From Rhodococcus rhodochrous (lineage in GTDB: Bacteria > Actinomycetota > Actinomycetes > Mycobacteriales > Mycobacteriaceae): 64,000 nt of DNA. Below are positions 25,889-35,269 of this stretch, piece after piece. Location: NCBI RefSeq assembly GCF_900187265.1, contig NZ_LT906450.1:5075444-5139443 (forward strand), written 5' to 3'. A program made the position numbers and the translations under genes. The stretch's first letter is position 1. Each line of letters starts with the position of its first letter. Below the pieces are notes generated by a model. The model was not told the DNA's origin. It made no database searches and saw only the letters and a list, made by a program, of their open reading frames with translations.

Positions 25889-26650
25889 CTACGCTCCCTT
25901 CGCGGCGCTGACGGTGCGCTTTTCGATCTGCTTGTCCTGGACACCGGTGTGCACGACCCGGTTCACGAAGATTCCCGGCAGGTGCACCTCGCCCGGATCG
26001 ATCTCGCCCGGCTCGACGAGTTCTTCGACCTGGGCGATGCACACGCGACCGGCCATCGCGGCGAGCGGGTTGAAGTTCATCGCGGCCTTGTTGAACACCA
26101 GGTTGCCCTCGGTGTCGCCCTTGAGGGCGTGCACGAGCGAGAAGTCGGCGGTGATGGACTCCTCGAGCACGTACCGCTTGCCGCGGAACTCGCGGATCTC
26201 CTTCGCCGGCGACGCCACGGCGATCGAACCGTCGGCGTTGTACTTCCACGGCAGTCCGCCCTGCGAGATAGGCGTGCCGACACCGGCGGGGGTGAAGAAT
26301 GCGGGGATGCCCGCGCCGCCGGCGCGGAGCTTCTCGGCGAGAGTGCCCTGCGGGGTCAGCTCCACCTCGAGTTCACCCGAGAGGTACTGCCGGGCGAATT
26401 CCTTGTTCTCCCCGACGTACGATGCGGTGACCCGGCTGATGCGCTTGCTGCCCAGCAGGATTCCGAGACCGTGGCCGTCGACGCCGCAGTTGTTGGAGAA
26501 CACCTCGAGGTCGGTGGCCCCGGTGTCGGCTATGGCCTGGATCAGGATGTCGGGGATACCGCACAGTCCGAATCCGCCCACCGCGAGCGTCGCACCGTCA
26601 CGGATGTCGGCGACGGCCTCCGCCGCCGTCTCGAACACTTTCGTTGCCAA
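25889..26650 (-). CDS. scoA: Succinyl-CoA:3-ketoacid CoA-transferase, alpha subunit
   Basis: The 253-residue alpha subunit carries the GGFGLCGIP glycine loop, SNNCGVDGHGLG, SYVGENKEF and LTPQGTLAE signatures of family I CoA-transferases. The segment LPWKYNADGSIAVASPAKEIREF resembles the mammalian SCOT insert and is not usual in PcaI, which supports acetoacetate activation. This fits its place beside a leucine-type gene block that would release acetoacetate. It is divergent from an IclR gene, and three operator-like sequences lie between them. Confidence 0.88.
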   Translation of the reverse strand: MATKVFETAAEAVADIRDGATLAVGGFGLCGIPDILIQAIADTGATDLEVFSNNCGVDGHGLGILLGSKRISRVTASYVGENKEFARQYLSGELEVELTPQGTLAEKLRAGGAGIPAFFTPAGVGTPISQGGLPWKYNADGSIAVASPAKEIREFRGKRYVLEESITADFSLVHALKGDTEGNLVFNKAAMNFNPLAAMAGRVCIAQVEELVEPGEIDPGEVHLPGIFVNRVVHTGVQDKQIEKRTVSAAKGA

Positions 26651-26701
26651 CTCTCACCTCTCGGGTTCCGGGGGAGCCGCCGGGGCTCCGCTGGACGAAT
26701 C

Positions 26702-26841
26702 ACGTCCACTGGATGAACGCGGTCACATTCTTGGTTTCTACTAAAGAGTCTGCAGGTGGCGAACACAAGTACCTGCCGAAATCTCCCGAAAATTGGTCGT
26801 TCATCGAACGGAGACCCCATATGCGTTCACTGAATGGACGT
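26702..26841. promoter_or_regulatory. Three operator-like sequences between scoA and iclR
   Basis: Site A (26702-26720, ACGTCCACTGGATGAACGC) and site C (26823-26841) match in inverted orientation at 15 of 19 positions. Site B (26798-26810, CGTTCATCGAACG) is a palindrome with perfect 5-base arms. All share the CGTTCA element, so they are good candidates for binding by the adjacent IclR protein. Site C overlaps the -10 region (TAGAAT, 26841-26846) of the iclR gene. Confidence 0.6.
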
Positions 26842-26852
26842 AGAATCGATAC

Positions 26853-27626
26853 ATGTCGTCCGATGCACGGGGTCAACTGGTCACGCGGATCGCCGCTCTG
26901 CTGCGCACCGTCTCGTCGCACGAGCCGGAAGGGGTGACGACCTCCGAGGTTGCGCGCAGCACCGATCTCGCCCGGCCCACGGTGCACCGCCTGCTCAGCT
27001 CGCTCGCCGACGAGGGGCTCGTCGACCGGGATCCGGCCTCGGGACGCTGGGCCCTCGGACCCGAGCTCTACCTGCTGGGATCGCTCGCATCGGTGCGCTA
27101 CGACATCACCGACCTCGCGGGCGACGTGCTGCGCGATCTGGCGCGCGCGACCGGCGAGAGCGTCTTCCTCTCCGCGCGGCGGGGCGACGAGACGGTGTGC
27201 CTGGCGATGGAGGAGGGCAGCTTCCCGCTGCGTTCGCACGTGCTCCACATCGGGATCCGGTTCCCGCTCGGGGTGGCGTCGGCGGGGCTGGCGATCCTCG
27301 CGCACATGCCCGATCAGGACATCGAGGCGTATCTGTCGCGGGTGGATCTCACGGAGAATTGGGGACCGGACCATGCGCGACCCGCACTGGAGAAACGGAT
27401 CGAGGCGACTCGGCTGGCCGGCTACGCCGTCAATCCGGCGCTGATCGTCGAGGGCAGTTGGGGAATGGGCGCCGCGGTGTTCGATCACCGCGGCGCCCCG
27501 ACCTGGGCGTTGAGTCTGACCGGCGTGGAGAGCCGGTTCCGGCCCGATCGTGTGCCCGAACTCGGTGAGGCGCTGCTCGACAGCGCCCACCGTCTCACTC
27601 AGTTGTTGCGTCACCGTCCCCGGTGA
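26853..27626 (+). CDS. IclR-family transcriptional regulator
   Basis: The 257-residue protein has an N-terminal winged helix (TTSEVARSTDLARPTVHRLLSSLADEGL) and a C-terminal effector-binding domain (RRGDETVCLAMEEG; FPLGVASAGLAIL; GAAVFDHRGAP). A TAGAAT -10 element ends six bases before the ATG and there is no ribosome site, so translation is probably leaderless. It is divergent from scoAB, with three candidate operator sites in between, and is its likely regulator. It could be called PcaR-like, but the CoA-transferase it faces looks like SCOT. Confidence 0.88.
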   Translation: MSSDARGQLVTRIAALLRTVSSHEPEGVTTSEVARSTDLARPTVHRLLSSLADEGLVDRDPASGRWALGPELYLLGSLASVRYDITDLAGDVLRDLARATGESVFLSARRGDETVCLAMEEGSFPLRSHVLHIGIRFPLGVASAGLAILAHMPDQDIEAYLSRVDLTENWGPDHARPALEKRIEATRLAGYAVNPALIVEGSWGMGAAVFDHRGAPTWALSLTGVESRFRPDRVPELGEALLDSAHRLTQLLRHRPR

Positions 27627-27633
27627 CGCGCGG

Positions 27634-28455
27634 TCATGCCGAGGCGGCAGCCGACGCGCGCTGCAGCACGCGTTCGGCGTGGCGCAGCACCGGGGCGTCG
27701 ACCATCTTCCCTTCGAAATCGAAGACGCCGCGCTCCGATTCGGCGGCCTCGAGGACGCGTCGCGCCCACGCCTCCTCCTCGGGGGTGGGCGCGTACGCCC
27801 GGCGGACGACGTCGACCTGACTCGGATGGATCGACACCTTGATGTCGAATCCGACCGCTACGGCGTCGAGGGCCTCCTCGTGGAGACCGTCGGTGTCCTT
27901 GATGTTCAGGTACACCGAGTCGAGTGCCCAGCGGGCGTGACCCTTCGCGGCGAGCAGGGTCACCGACCGCGCGTGCTGCGCGACCGCGCGGTACGTCCCG
28001 TCGGCGCGACGGCTCGCGTTGCCCCCGAGTCCGGCGACGAGATCCTCGGCACCCCACATCATTCCGAGGGTGTTCTCGGCGACGGCGATGTCCTCCACTG
28101 CGAGCACGCCGAGGGGCGACTCGATGAGCGCGACCACCTCGAGCGGTGCGAGCGAGCGCACCTCGTCGCCGCTCTCGCACTTGGGCAACATGACCCGCGT
28201 GTACGACGTGCGGCGCAGCGCCTCGAGATCGGCCTCGTGGTCGGCCGTGCCCACCGGGTTGACCCGCACCACGGTGCGCTCGGGGTCGAGCGGGGTGGCG
28301 ATCAGCGCCTCACGGGCGGCCTGCTTGTCGGCCGGTGCGACGGCATCCTCGAGGTCGATGATCACCACGTCGGAGCGTTCGGCGGCCTTGGTGTAGCGCT
28401 CCGGACGATCGGCGGGGCAGAAAAGCCATGCGGGGCCGGGGAGTTCCCAGGTCAT
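27634..28455 (-). CDS. CitE-like beta-hydroxyacyl-CoA lyase
   Basis: The 273-residue protein is of the HpcH/HpaI/CitE TIM-barrel family: LFCPADRPERYTKA, DLEDAVAPADK, the metal-binding Glu in ALIESPLG, and WGAEDLVAGLGG. It lacks citrate-lyase partners. The order accD1-accA1-fadE19-maoC-citE equals that of Mycobacterium tuberculosis Rv2502c-Rv2498c, where the CitE homologue has been reported as an (R)-3-hydroxyacyl-CoA lyase of leucine and itaconate breakdown. By that synteny, it would cleave (R)-HMG-CoA or citramalyl-CoA. Its start overlaps the MaoC stop by four bases. Confidence 0.87.
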   Translation of the reverse strand: MTWELPGPAWLFCPADRPERYTKAAERSDVVIIDLEDAVAPADKQAAREALIATPLDPERTVVRVNPVGTADHEADLEALRRTSYTRVMLPKCESGDEVRSLAPLEVVALIESPLGVLAVEDIAVAENTLGMMWGAEDLVAGLGGNASRRADGTYRAVAQHARSVTLLAAKGHARWALDSVYLNIKDTDGLHEEALDAVAVGFDIKVSIHPSQVDVVRRAYAPTPEEEAWARRVLEAAESERGVFDFEGKMVDAPVLRHAERVLQRASAAASA

Positions 28456-28946
28456 GTCGTGGGCCTCTTCTGGACGAGGGTCTTGCGCACGGCGACGGCG
28501 ACGACGTCGCCGTGCTGGTTGCGACCGGTGTGTTCGAGGGTGACGATGCCCTCCCCCGGCCGGCTCTTCGACTCGCGCTTGTCGACGATCTTCGTCTCGG
28601 CGTAGAGCGTGTCGCCGTGGAAGAGCGGCTTCGGGAAGGAGATCTCGGAGAACCCGAGGTTCGCGACGATCGTGCCCTGCGTGAGCTGGGCGACCGACAG
28701 TCCCACGATCGTCGAGAGCGTGAACATCGAATTGACCAGACGCTCACCGAAACTCGTCTCGGCGGCGTAGGCGGCATCGAGGTGCAGTGCCTGCGTGTTC
28801 ATCGTCTGCGTCGTGAACAGCGTGTTGTCGGCCTCGGTGATCGTTCGGCCGGGGCGGTGCTCGTAGATCGCGCCGAGTTCGAATTCCTCGAACCACAGGC
28901 CGCGCTGGACGATCCGCTTCTCCACGGTGGTGTCGGCTCCGCTCAC
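28452..28946 (-). CDS. MaoC-family enoyl-CoA hydratase
   Basis: The 164-residue hotdog-fold protein has the MaoC pattern: FEEFELGAIYEHRPGRTITEADNTLF, with the catalytic Asp/His region as DNTLF...ALHLDAAYA, and FGERLVNSMFTLS. The size suits a single-hotdog (R)-specific hydratase. Position between an acyl-CoA dehydrogenase and a CitE-like lyase suggests hydration of an unsaturated C5/C6 acyl-CoA (itaconyl-CoA or methylglutaconyl-CoA), as proposed for the mycobacterial homologue. Both ends overlap neighbours (ATGA). Confidence 0.88.
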   Translation of the reverse strand: MSGADTTVEKRIVQRGLWFEEFELGAIYEHRPGRTITEADNTLFTTQTMNTQALHLDAAYAAETSFGERLVNSMFTLSTIVGLSVAQLTQGTIVANLGFSEISFPKPLFHGDTLYAETKIVDKRESKSRPGEGIVTLEHTGRNQHGDVVAVAVRKTLVQKRPTT

Positions 28947-30106
28947 AGTCCCAGCTCCCGTCCGATGAGCATGAGCTGCACCTCGGTGGTGCCCTCACCG
29001 ATCTCGAGGATCTTGCTGTCGCGGTAGTGGCGCGCCACGGCGTACTCGTTCATGAAGCCGTAGCCGCCGTGGATCTGCGTGGCGTCGCGCGCGTTGTCCA
29101 TCGCGGCCTCGGACGCGACGAGCTTGGCGACCGCAGCCTGCTTCTTGAACGGCTTGCCGGCGAGCATCGCGGCGGCGGCGTCGTAGTAGGCGGTGCGAGC
29201 GGCGTGCGCGCGCGCCTCCATGCGGGCGATCTTGAAGGCGATGGCCTGGTTGTTGCCGATCGGGCTACCGAAGGCCTCGCGCTCCTTGGCGTACTTCACC
29301 GATTCGTCGACGCAACCCTGTGCGGCACCGGTCGACAGCGCGGCGATCGCGATGCGGCCCTCGTCGAGGATGCGCAGGAAGTTGGCGTAGCCGCGGCCAC
29401 GCTCACCGAGGAGGTTCTCCTCGGGCACCCGCACGTCGGCGAAGGTGAGCGGGTGCGTGTCGGAGGCGTTCCAGCCGACCTTGTTGTAGGCGGGTTCGGC
29501 GGTGAAGCCCGGCGTGGAGGTCGGCACGAGGATCGTGGAGATCTCCTTCTTGCCGTTCTCCCGCACACCGGTGACGGCGGTGACGGTCACGAGCGAGGTG
29601 ATGTCGGTGCCGGAGTTGGTGATGAACTGCTTGTTACCGTTGATGATCCACTCGCCGTTCTCGAGCTTGGCGGTGGTCTTCGTGCCTCCGGCGTCGCTGC
29701 CCGCGCCCGGCTCCGTGAGACCGAAGGCCGCGAGGTTGCGACCGCTCGCGAGCTGCGGCAGCCACTCCTCCTTCTGCTTCTCGTTGCCGAAGCGGTAGAT
29801 CGGCATCGCGCCGAGCGAGACGCCCGCCTCGAGGGTGATGGCGACGGACTGGTCGACCTTGCCGAGCTCCTCGAGCGCGAGGCACAGCGCGAAGTAGTCG
29901 CCGCCCATGCCGCCGTACTCCTCGGGGAACGGCAGGCCGAACAGACCCATCTCGGCCATGCCCTGCACGACTTCGTAGGGGAACGAGTGCTCGGCGTCGT
30001 GCTTGGCGGCGACCGGCGCGACCACCGTGCGGGCGAAGTCGGCGACCGTCTTGCGCAGCTGCTCGTACTCGTCGGGAAGTTGGCCCGTGGCCAGGTATTC
30101 CGTCAT
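28943..30106 (-). CDS. Acyl-CoA dehydrogenase (isovaleryl-CoA dehydrogenase candidate)
   Basis: The 387-residue enzyme has the GLTEPGAGSDAGG substrate/FAD segment and Glu371 in IGEGTTEVQ at the MCAD-type catalytic position. It is in the position of fadE19 in the mycobacterial accD1 block. Isovaleryl-CoA is the expected substrate from the neighbouring methylcrotonyl-type carboxylase, but 2-methylbutyryl- or isobutyryl-CoA are not excluded. Its ATG shares one base with the upstream carboxylase stop (TAATG), so translation is coupled. Confidence 0.9.
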   Translation of the reverse strand: MTEYLATGQLPDEYEQLRKTVADFARTVVAPVAAKHDAEHSFPYEVVQGMAEMGLFGLPFPEEYGGMGGDYFALCLALEELGKVDQSVAITLEAGVSLGAMPIYRFGNEKQKEEWLPQLASGRNLAAFGLTEPGAGSDAGGTKTTAKLENGEWIINGNKQFITNSGTDITSLVTVTAVTGVRENGKKEISTILVPTSTPGFTAEPAYNKVGWNASDTHPLTFADVRVPEENLLGERGRGYANFLRILDEGRIAIAALSTGAAQGCVDESVKYAKEREAFGSPIGNNQAIAFKIARMEARAHAARTAYYDAAAAMLAGKPFKKQAAVAKLVASEAAMDNARDATQIHGGYGFMNEYAVARHYRDSKILEIGEGTTEVQLMLIGRELGL

Positions 30107-32109
30107 TACTGTGCATCCTCCGTATCGGCGTGCGGGGTGACCCGCGCGAGAAGTTGATCGACCTTGACCTGCTCACCGGCAGCCGCGAACAGTTCGACGG
30201 TGCCGTCGATGGGGGCGGTGAGCGAATGTTCCATCTTCATGGCCTCGACGACGACGAGTGTCTGCCCGGCCGTGACGGTGTCGCCGGATGCGACGGACAC
30301 CGCGATGACGGCACCGGGCATCGGGCTCGTGATGTCGGCGTCGCCGGCGTGCGCGTCGTCGCCGCGCACCGATGCCTCGCGCACCTCGCGGACGGCGACG
30401 CTGCCGTGGCCGTCGGAAAGCCAGACCGCGCCGTCGGATTCGCCGACGCGGTAGCTGTGACGCCGGCCGTCGAGCACGATCGCCAGATCGGAGCCGTGCA
30501 GCACGGCGCTGAACCGGTAGGTCTCGCCGTCCTCGACCTCGGCGACACCGGCCGCCGGGCTTCCGGTCAGGCGCACGTGTGCGGTGCGGTCGCCGGAGGT
30601 GAGCCGCGACGTGACGGGCCGGTGGGCGCCGACACGCCAACCGTCGGGCACCGCCCACGGATCGGTGGTGTCGCCCAACCAGCGGTCGAGCCACCGCAGG
30701 ATCGCCGCGGCGACGAGCGTGGAATCGGCGGTGGTGGGGGCGGTGTAGTCGCCGACCCGGCGGTCGAGGAGTCCGGTGTCGAGCGCACCGGCCACGACGT
30801 CGTCGTCGGCGAGCAGGAACCGCACGAAGTCGACGTTGGTGACGACGCCGAGCACGGCGGTCTGCGCGAGCGCCCGGTCGAGGCGACGCAGCGCTCCGGC
30901 GCGGTCGTCGGCGTGGGCGATGACCTTGGCGAGCATCGGGTCGTAGTCGCTGCCGACCACGGTGCCGGCGCGGATGCCGGAGTCGACGCGCACACCGGGG
31001 CCGGTGGGTTCGACGACGTCGGCGATCTCGCCGCCGGTGGGGAGGAAGCCGCGGGCCGGGTCCTCGGCGTAGACGCGGGCCTCGATCGCATGGCCGGTGA
31101 GGGTGATGTCGTCCTGGGTGAAGCCGAGCGGCTCGCCCGCGGCGATGCGCACCTGCCATTCGACGAGGTCGAGGCCGGTGACCATCTCGGTGACCGGATG
31201 CTCGACCTGCAGTCGGGTGTTCATCTCCATGAAGAAGAACTCGTCGGGCTTGTCGGCGGAGACGATGAACTCGACGGTGCCGGCGCCGGTGTAGTCGACG
31301 CTGCGCGCGGTGTTGCACGCGGCCTCACCGATGCGGGCGCGGGTGGCCTCGTCGAGCAGCGGCGAGGGTGCTTCCTCGATGACCTTCTGGTGCCGCCGCT
31401 GGAGGCTGCACTCGCGCTCCCCCAGGTGGACGACGTTGCCGTGCGCGTCGGCAAGGACCTGGACCTCGATGTGCCGGGGGCGCTGCACGAACCGCTCGAG
31501 GAAGAGGGTGTCGTCGCCGAACGCCGACGCCGCTTCGCGACGGGCGGATTCGAGCGCGGCGGGCAGATCCTTCGGGTCCTCGACGAGGCGCATGCCCTTG
31601 CCGCCACCACCGGCGGACGGCTTGACGAGCACGGGATAGCCGACGTCCTCGGCGCCCGCGATCAGTTCGTCGTCGCTCAGGCCGGGCCGGGAGATGCCGG
31701 GCACGACGGGAACGCCGAACTCCGACACCGCGGCCTTGGCGGTGATCTTGTCGCCCATGGTCTCGATGGCGTGGGCGGAGGGGCCGAGGAAGGCGATACC
31801 CGCGGTGGCGCACGCGGCGGCGAAAGCCGAGTTCTCCGAGAGGAATCCGTAACCGGGGTGGATGCCCTGCGCGCCGGTGGCGAGCGCCGCGTCGATGACC
31901 TTGTCGATCACCAGGTAGCTCTCGCGCGCCGCGGCGGGTCCGAGCAGCACCGCGGTGTCGGCCTCCTGCACGTGCCGGGCGTCGCGGTCGGCCTCGCTGA
32001 ACACGGCGACCGAGCGGATACCCATCGCCTTCAGGGTGCGGATGACGCGCACCGCGATCTCGCCGCGGTTGGCGACCAACACCGTGTCGATCCGAGTCGT
32101 ATCAGTCAT
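30106..32109 (-). CDS. accA1: Acyl-CoA carboxylase alpha subunit (biotin carboxylase plus biotin carrier)
   Basis: The 667-residue protein starts [16 protein letters not shown]. Domains in order are biotin carboxylase N-terminal, ATP-grasp ([25 protein letters not shown]), biotin carboxylase C-terminal, a linker, and the biotinyl domain with Lys625 in EAMKMEH. It carboxylates biotin using ATP and bicarbonate for the beta subunit encoded next to it. The 1121-codon open frame reaching 33471 is an artefact over accD1; the ATG at 32109 gives the family start. Context points to methylcrotonyl-CoA carboxylase. Confidence 0.95.
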   Translation of the reverse strand: MTDTTRIDTVLVANRGEIAVRVIRTLKAMGIRSVAVFSEADRDARHVQEADTAVLLGPAAARESYLVIDKVIDAALATGAQGIHPGYGFLSENSAFAAACATAGIAFLGPSAHAIETMGDKITAKAAVSEFGVPVVPGISRPGLSDDELIAGAEDVGYPVLVKPSAGGGGKGMRLVEDPKDLPAALESARREAASAFGDDTLFLERFVQRPRHIEVQVLADAHGNVVHLGERECSLQRRHQKVIEEAPSPLLDEATRARIGEAACNTARSVDYTGAGTVEFIVSADKPDEFFFMEMNTRLQVEHPVTEMVTGLDLVEWQVRIAAGEPLGFTQDDITLTGHAIEARVYAEDPARGFLPTGGEIADVVEPTGPGVRVDSGIRAGTVVGSDYDPMLAKVIAHADDRAGALRRLDRALAQTAVLGVVTNVDFVRFLLADDDVVAGALDTGLLDRRVGDYTAPTTADSTLVAAAILRWLDRWLGDTTDPWAVPDGWRVGAHRPVTSRLTSGDRTAHVRLTGSPAAGVAEVEDGETYRFSAVLHGSDLAIVLDGRRHSYRVGESDGAVWLSDGHGSVAVREVREASVRGDDAHAGDADITSPMPGAVIAVSVASGDTVTAGQTLVVVEAMKMEHSLTAPIDGTVELFAAAGEQVKVDQLLARVTPHADTEDAQ

Positions 32110-32117
32110 GGGTGCAC

Positions 32118-33713
32118 TCACATCCGGAAGACGCCGTAGGAGACCGGCTCGAGCGGGGCGTTGGCGCACACCGACAGTGCCAGTCCGAGAACTTTTCTGG
32201 TGTCTGCGGGATCGATGATGCCGTCGTCCCACAGGCGCGCGGTCGAGTAGTAGGGATTGCCCTGCTCCTCGTACTGGGCGCGGATCGGAGCCTTGAACTC
32301 CTCCTCCTGCTCGGCCGTCCAGGGCTTGCCCGAGGCGTCGAGCTGGTCGGAACGCACCGTGGCCAGCACCGAGGCGGCCTGCTCGCCACCCATGACGGAG
32401 ATGCGGGCGTTGGGCCACATCCACAGGAAGCGAGGCGAATACGCGCGACCGCACATCGAGTAGTTGCCGGCGCCGTACGAGCCGCCGATGACGACGGTCA
32501 GCTTCGGTACCCGGGCGCACGCGACGGCGGTGACCATCTTCGCGCCGTGCTTGGCGATGCCGCCGGCCTCGTAGTCGCGGCCGACCATGAAGCCGGAGAT
32601 GTTCTGCAGGAACACCAGCGGGATCGAGCGCTTGTCGCACAGTTCGATGAAATGCGCTCCCTTGACGGCGGATTCGCCGAAGAGCACACCGTTGTTCGCG
32701 ATGATGCCGACCGGGTGGCCGTGGATGCGCGCGAAACCGGTGACGAGCGTCTTGCCGTATTCGGCCTTGAACTCGTGGAACGAGGAGCCGTCGACGACAC
32801 GGTCGATGACCTCGTGCACGTCGTAGGGGATGCGCGAGTCGGTGGGCACCACGTCGTACAACTCGGCGGGGTCGGCCTCGGGTTCGACGGTGGGTTCGAC
32901 GTCCCACGGGCGCGGGTTGCGCGGACCGAAGGTGGAGACGATGTCGCGCACGATGCGCAGCGCGTCGCGGTCGTCCTCGGCCAGGTGGTCGGTGACGCCG
33001 GAGACCTTCGAGTGCAGGTCGCCGCCGCCGAGCTCCTCCGCGGTGACGACCTCGCCGGTCGCGGCCTTCACCAGCGGCGGACCACCGAGGAAGATGGTGC
33101 CCTGGTTGCGGACGATGACGGCCTCGTCGCTCATCGCGGGGACGTAGGCGCCGCCGGCGGTGCACGAGCCCATGACCGCGGCGATCTGCGGAATCCCCTT
33201 GGCACTCATGGTGGCCTGGTTGTAGAAGATGCGGCCGAAGTGCTCGCGGTCGGGGAAGACCTCGTCCTGCCGCGGCAGGAAGGCACCGCCGGAGTCGACG
33301 AGATACAGGCACGGCAGGTTGTTCTGCAGCGCGACTTCCTGCGCCCGCAGGTGCTTCTTGACCGTGATCGGGTAGTAGGTGCCGCCCTTGACGGTGGCGT
33401 CGTTCGCGACGATCACGCACTCGCGGCCGGCGACGCGGCCGATGCCGGCGATCATGCCGGCGCCCGGGCACTCGTCGTCGTACATGCCGTTCGCGGCGAG
33501 CGGCGACAGTTCGAGGAACGGGCTGCCCGTGTCGAGCAGTTCGTCCACACGGTCGCGGGGAAGCAGCTTGCCGCGCGCAACGTGCCGCTCCCGAGCTTTC
33601 TCGCTGCCACCCAGTGCTGCGGCAGCGAGCTTGTCTCGGAGCTCTCCGACCAGCTGTTCGTGCTGGTCGCGGCTGGTTGTCGAGGCCGTCTCAGCGGTTG
33701 TCACGGACACCAT
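32118..33713 (-). CDS. accD1: Acyl-CoA carboxylase beta subunit (methylcrotonyl-CoA type)
   Basis: The 531-residue carboxyltransferase has both crotonase-like halves. Residues [16 protein letters not shown] and [17 protein letters not shown] mark the N-half; [20 protein letters not shown] and [15 protein letters not shown] mark the C-half. These motifs follow methylcrotonyl-CoA carboxylase beta subunits more than propionyl-CoA ones. It is the first gene of the minus operon and starts 90 bases from the divergent tetR gene. A clear palindrome lies in the gap. Product: 3-methylglutaconyl-CoA in leucine degradation. Confidence 0.94.
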   Translation of the reverse strand: MVSVTTAETASTTSRDQHEQLVGELRDKLAAAALGGSEKARERHVARGKLLPRDRVDELLDTGSPFLELSPLAANGMYDDECPGAGMIAGIGRVAGRECVIVANDATVKGGTYYPITVKKHLRAQEVALQNNLPCLYLVDSGGAFLPRQDEVFPDREHFGRIFYNQATMSAKGIPQIAAVMGSCTAGGAYVPAMSDEAVIVRNQGTIFLGGPPLVKAATGEVVTAEELGGGDLHSKVSGVTDHLAEDDRDALRIVRDIVSTFGPRNPRPWDVEPTVEPEADPAELYDVVPTDSRIPYDVHEVIDRVVDGSSFHEFKAEYGKTLVTGFARIHGHPVGIIANNGVLFGESAVKGAHFIELCDKRSIPLVFLQNISGFMVGRDYEAGGIAKHGAKMVTAVACARVPKLTVVIGGSYGAGNYSMCGRAYSPRFLWMWPNARISVMGGEQAASVLATVRSDQLDASGKPWTAEQEEEFKAPIRAQYEEQGNPYYSTARLWDDGIIDPADTRKVLGLALSVCANAPLEPVSYGVFRM

Positions 33714-33751
33714 CCTCGGTAGATCGACTAATCGCCATTAACTGAAATCTA

Positions 33752-33769
33752 GGTTAGTTATGATTAACC
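33752..33769. promoter_or_regulatory. Palindromic operator between accD1 and tetR
   Basis: GGTTAGTTATGATTAACC is an 18-base near-palindrome with perfect five-base arms, in the AT-rich part of the 89-base divergent region. Spacing and symmetry suit a TetR-family dimer. It could repress both the accD1 operon and the tetR gene. Confidence 0.7.
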
Positions 33770-33802
33770 GAGTTGTCCAGACCACACCGAGCGGAGATTT
33801 TC

Positions 33803-34462
33803 ATGACCGAGTCCGCGATCGACGTCTCGACCGCATCGGGACGCCCGACGCGGCGTAGCCTCGCCAAGGCGGAACGCCGACGGGACCTCCTGCGTGCCGC
33901 GGCGCACCTGATCGCCGAACGCGGATTCCCCGGAGTCCGCCTCGAAGATCTCGGTGCGGCCGTGGGGATCAGCGGTCCCGCTGTGTACCGGCACTTCCCC
34001 AACAAGGACGCCCTGCTCGTCGAGATCCTCGTCGAGATCAGCCGCCGCCTCCTCGCAGGTGGCACGCAGGTCGCCGAGACGACACCCGACCCGCGCGACG
34101 CCCTCGAGGGGCTGGTCGACTTCCATCTCGACTTCGCGCTGGGCGAGCCCGATCTCATCCGCGTGCAGGACCGCGAGTTCACGTCCCTTCCGGACGAGGG
34201 GCAGCGGGAGGTGAGGGTGACCCAGCGTCGCTACGTCGAGATCTGGGTCGACGTCCTGCGCCGCATCGACCCCGCACTCCCCGAATCCGACGCCCGCACG
34301 ATGGCGCACGCGACCTTCGGACTCATCAACTCGACACCGCACAGCGCCGACCCACGCTCCCCGGAGGGCACCCGCGCAGTGCTGCGACGCATGGCACTGG
34401 CCGCTCTCGCCGCGACCCCCTCGGCTCTCGCGGCAGAGCCGGCCCGAACGGAGACCGCATGA
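33803..34462 (+). CDS. TetR-family regulator (BkaR-like)
   Basis: The 219-residue protein has a TetR DNA-binding domain at residues ~20-65: RRDLLRAAAHLIAERGFPGVRLEDLGAAVGISGPAVYRHFPNKDALL. A helical ligand domain follows. I used the ATG at 33803 (CGGAG upstream), since homology begins there; the in-frame start at 33773 lies in the operator-promoter region. It is divergent from accD1, as the mycobacterial regulator of the leucine block is. The likely ligand is an acyl-CoA. It overlaps the next gene by four bases. Confidence 0.9.
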   Translation: MTESAIDVSTASGRPTRRSLAKAERRRDLLRAAAHLIAERGFPGVRLEDLGAAVGISGPAVYRHFPNKDALLVEILVEISRRLLAGGTQVAETTPDPRDALEGLVDFHLDFALGEPDLIRVQDREFTSLPDEGQREVRVTQRRYVEIWVDVLRRIDPALPESDARTMAHATFGLINSTPHSADPRSPEGTRAVLRRMALAALAATPSALAAEPARTETA

Positions 34463-35229
34463 GCTACTTCGAACGACTCGGCCCGACCTCCTTCCGCGCC
34501 ACCGAACACGTCGGTGGGGCGTGGAACGAGGCGGAGCAGCACATCGCGCCCGCTCTCGGACTGATCGCCCACGTCGTCGAATGCGACCGCGACGCGCGGC
34601 GCGACGACGATCTCGCGATCGGACGCCTGTCGTACGACATCCTCGGCACCGTGCCCGTCGGTCCCGTCGTCACGACCGTCGAGGTCCTGCGGCCCGGACG
34701 CACCATCGAACTCGTGGAAGCGACCCTCGCCTACGACGGGCGCGCGATCGTGCGTGCGCGCGCGTGGCTGATGGAGACCCGCCCCACCCTCGAGATCGCC
34801 GGCACCACGCTGCAGCCGATTCCGTCGCCCGAGGACTGCGAACCCTGGGACCCCACGACGCTGTGGCCGGGAGGATTCATCGACTCGGTGGAGGTGCGTC
34901 GCGTCTCGACCGCACCCGGACGGGCCTCGTTCTGGGTGCGCACCGATATTCCGCTCGTGGAGGGCGAGAAGGTCAGCGATCTCGCCGCTACGGCCGGCCT
35001 GTTCGACATCGCCAACGGCATGGCGGTGCGCGCCGATCCGAGGACGGTCGCCTTCCCCAACCTCGACCTGACCGCGCACCTGTTCGCCGAACCCCGAGGT
35101 GAATGGGTCGGCTTCGATACGTCGGTCTCGTTCGGCACCGACGGCATCGGCCTGACGAGCACGGTGCTGCACGATGCGACCGGCCCGATCGGCACGATGT
35201 CCCAGATCCTCACGGTGCGACCGATCTGA
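34459..35229 (+). CDS. Thioesterase-like double-hotdog protein
   Basis: The 256-residue protein has two hotdog-like halves. The N-terminal half includes PALGLIAHVVECDR and GRLSYDILGTVPVGPVVTTVEVLRPGRTIELVEATL. The C-terminal half ends DTSVSFGTDGIGLTSTVLHDATGPIGTMSQILTV. This layout is that of the thioesterase-like superfamily near TesB. It would hydrolyse acyl-CoA. Its start overlaps the tetR stop (ATGA), so it is co-translated with the regulator and may relieve CoA trapping when the pathway stalls. The substrate is unknown. Confidence 0.82.
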   Translation: MSYFERLGPTSFRATEHVGGAWNEAEQHIAPALGLIAHVVECDRDARRDDDLAIGRLSYDILGTVPVGPVVTTVEVLRPGRTIELVEATLAYDGRAIVRARAWLMETRPTLEIAGTTLQPIPSPEDCEPWDPTTLWPGGFIDSVEVRRVSTAPGRASFWVRTDIPLVEGEKVSDLAATAGLFDIANGMAVRADPRTVAFPNLDLTAHLFAEPRGEWVGFDTSVSFGTDGIGLTSTVLHDATGPIGTMSQILTVRPI

Positions 35230-35269
35230 TCGGCCGCACCGGCTCGGGAGACCTCGGGGTCCGGTGGCC

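Noticed and set aside
25232-26650. 3-oxoadipate CoA-transferase PcaIJ
   Set aside because: The alpha subunit has a SCOT-type segment (KYNADGSIAVASPAKE) and the context is leucine-type, not beta-ketoadipate; kept only as an alternative.
30106-33471. Apparent 1121-residue single-chain acyl-CoA carboxylase
   Set aside because: The upstream part is an Arg/His-rich shadow of accD1; the biotin carboxylase homology begins at ATG 32109 and accD1 has its own frame.
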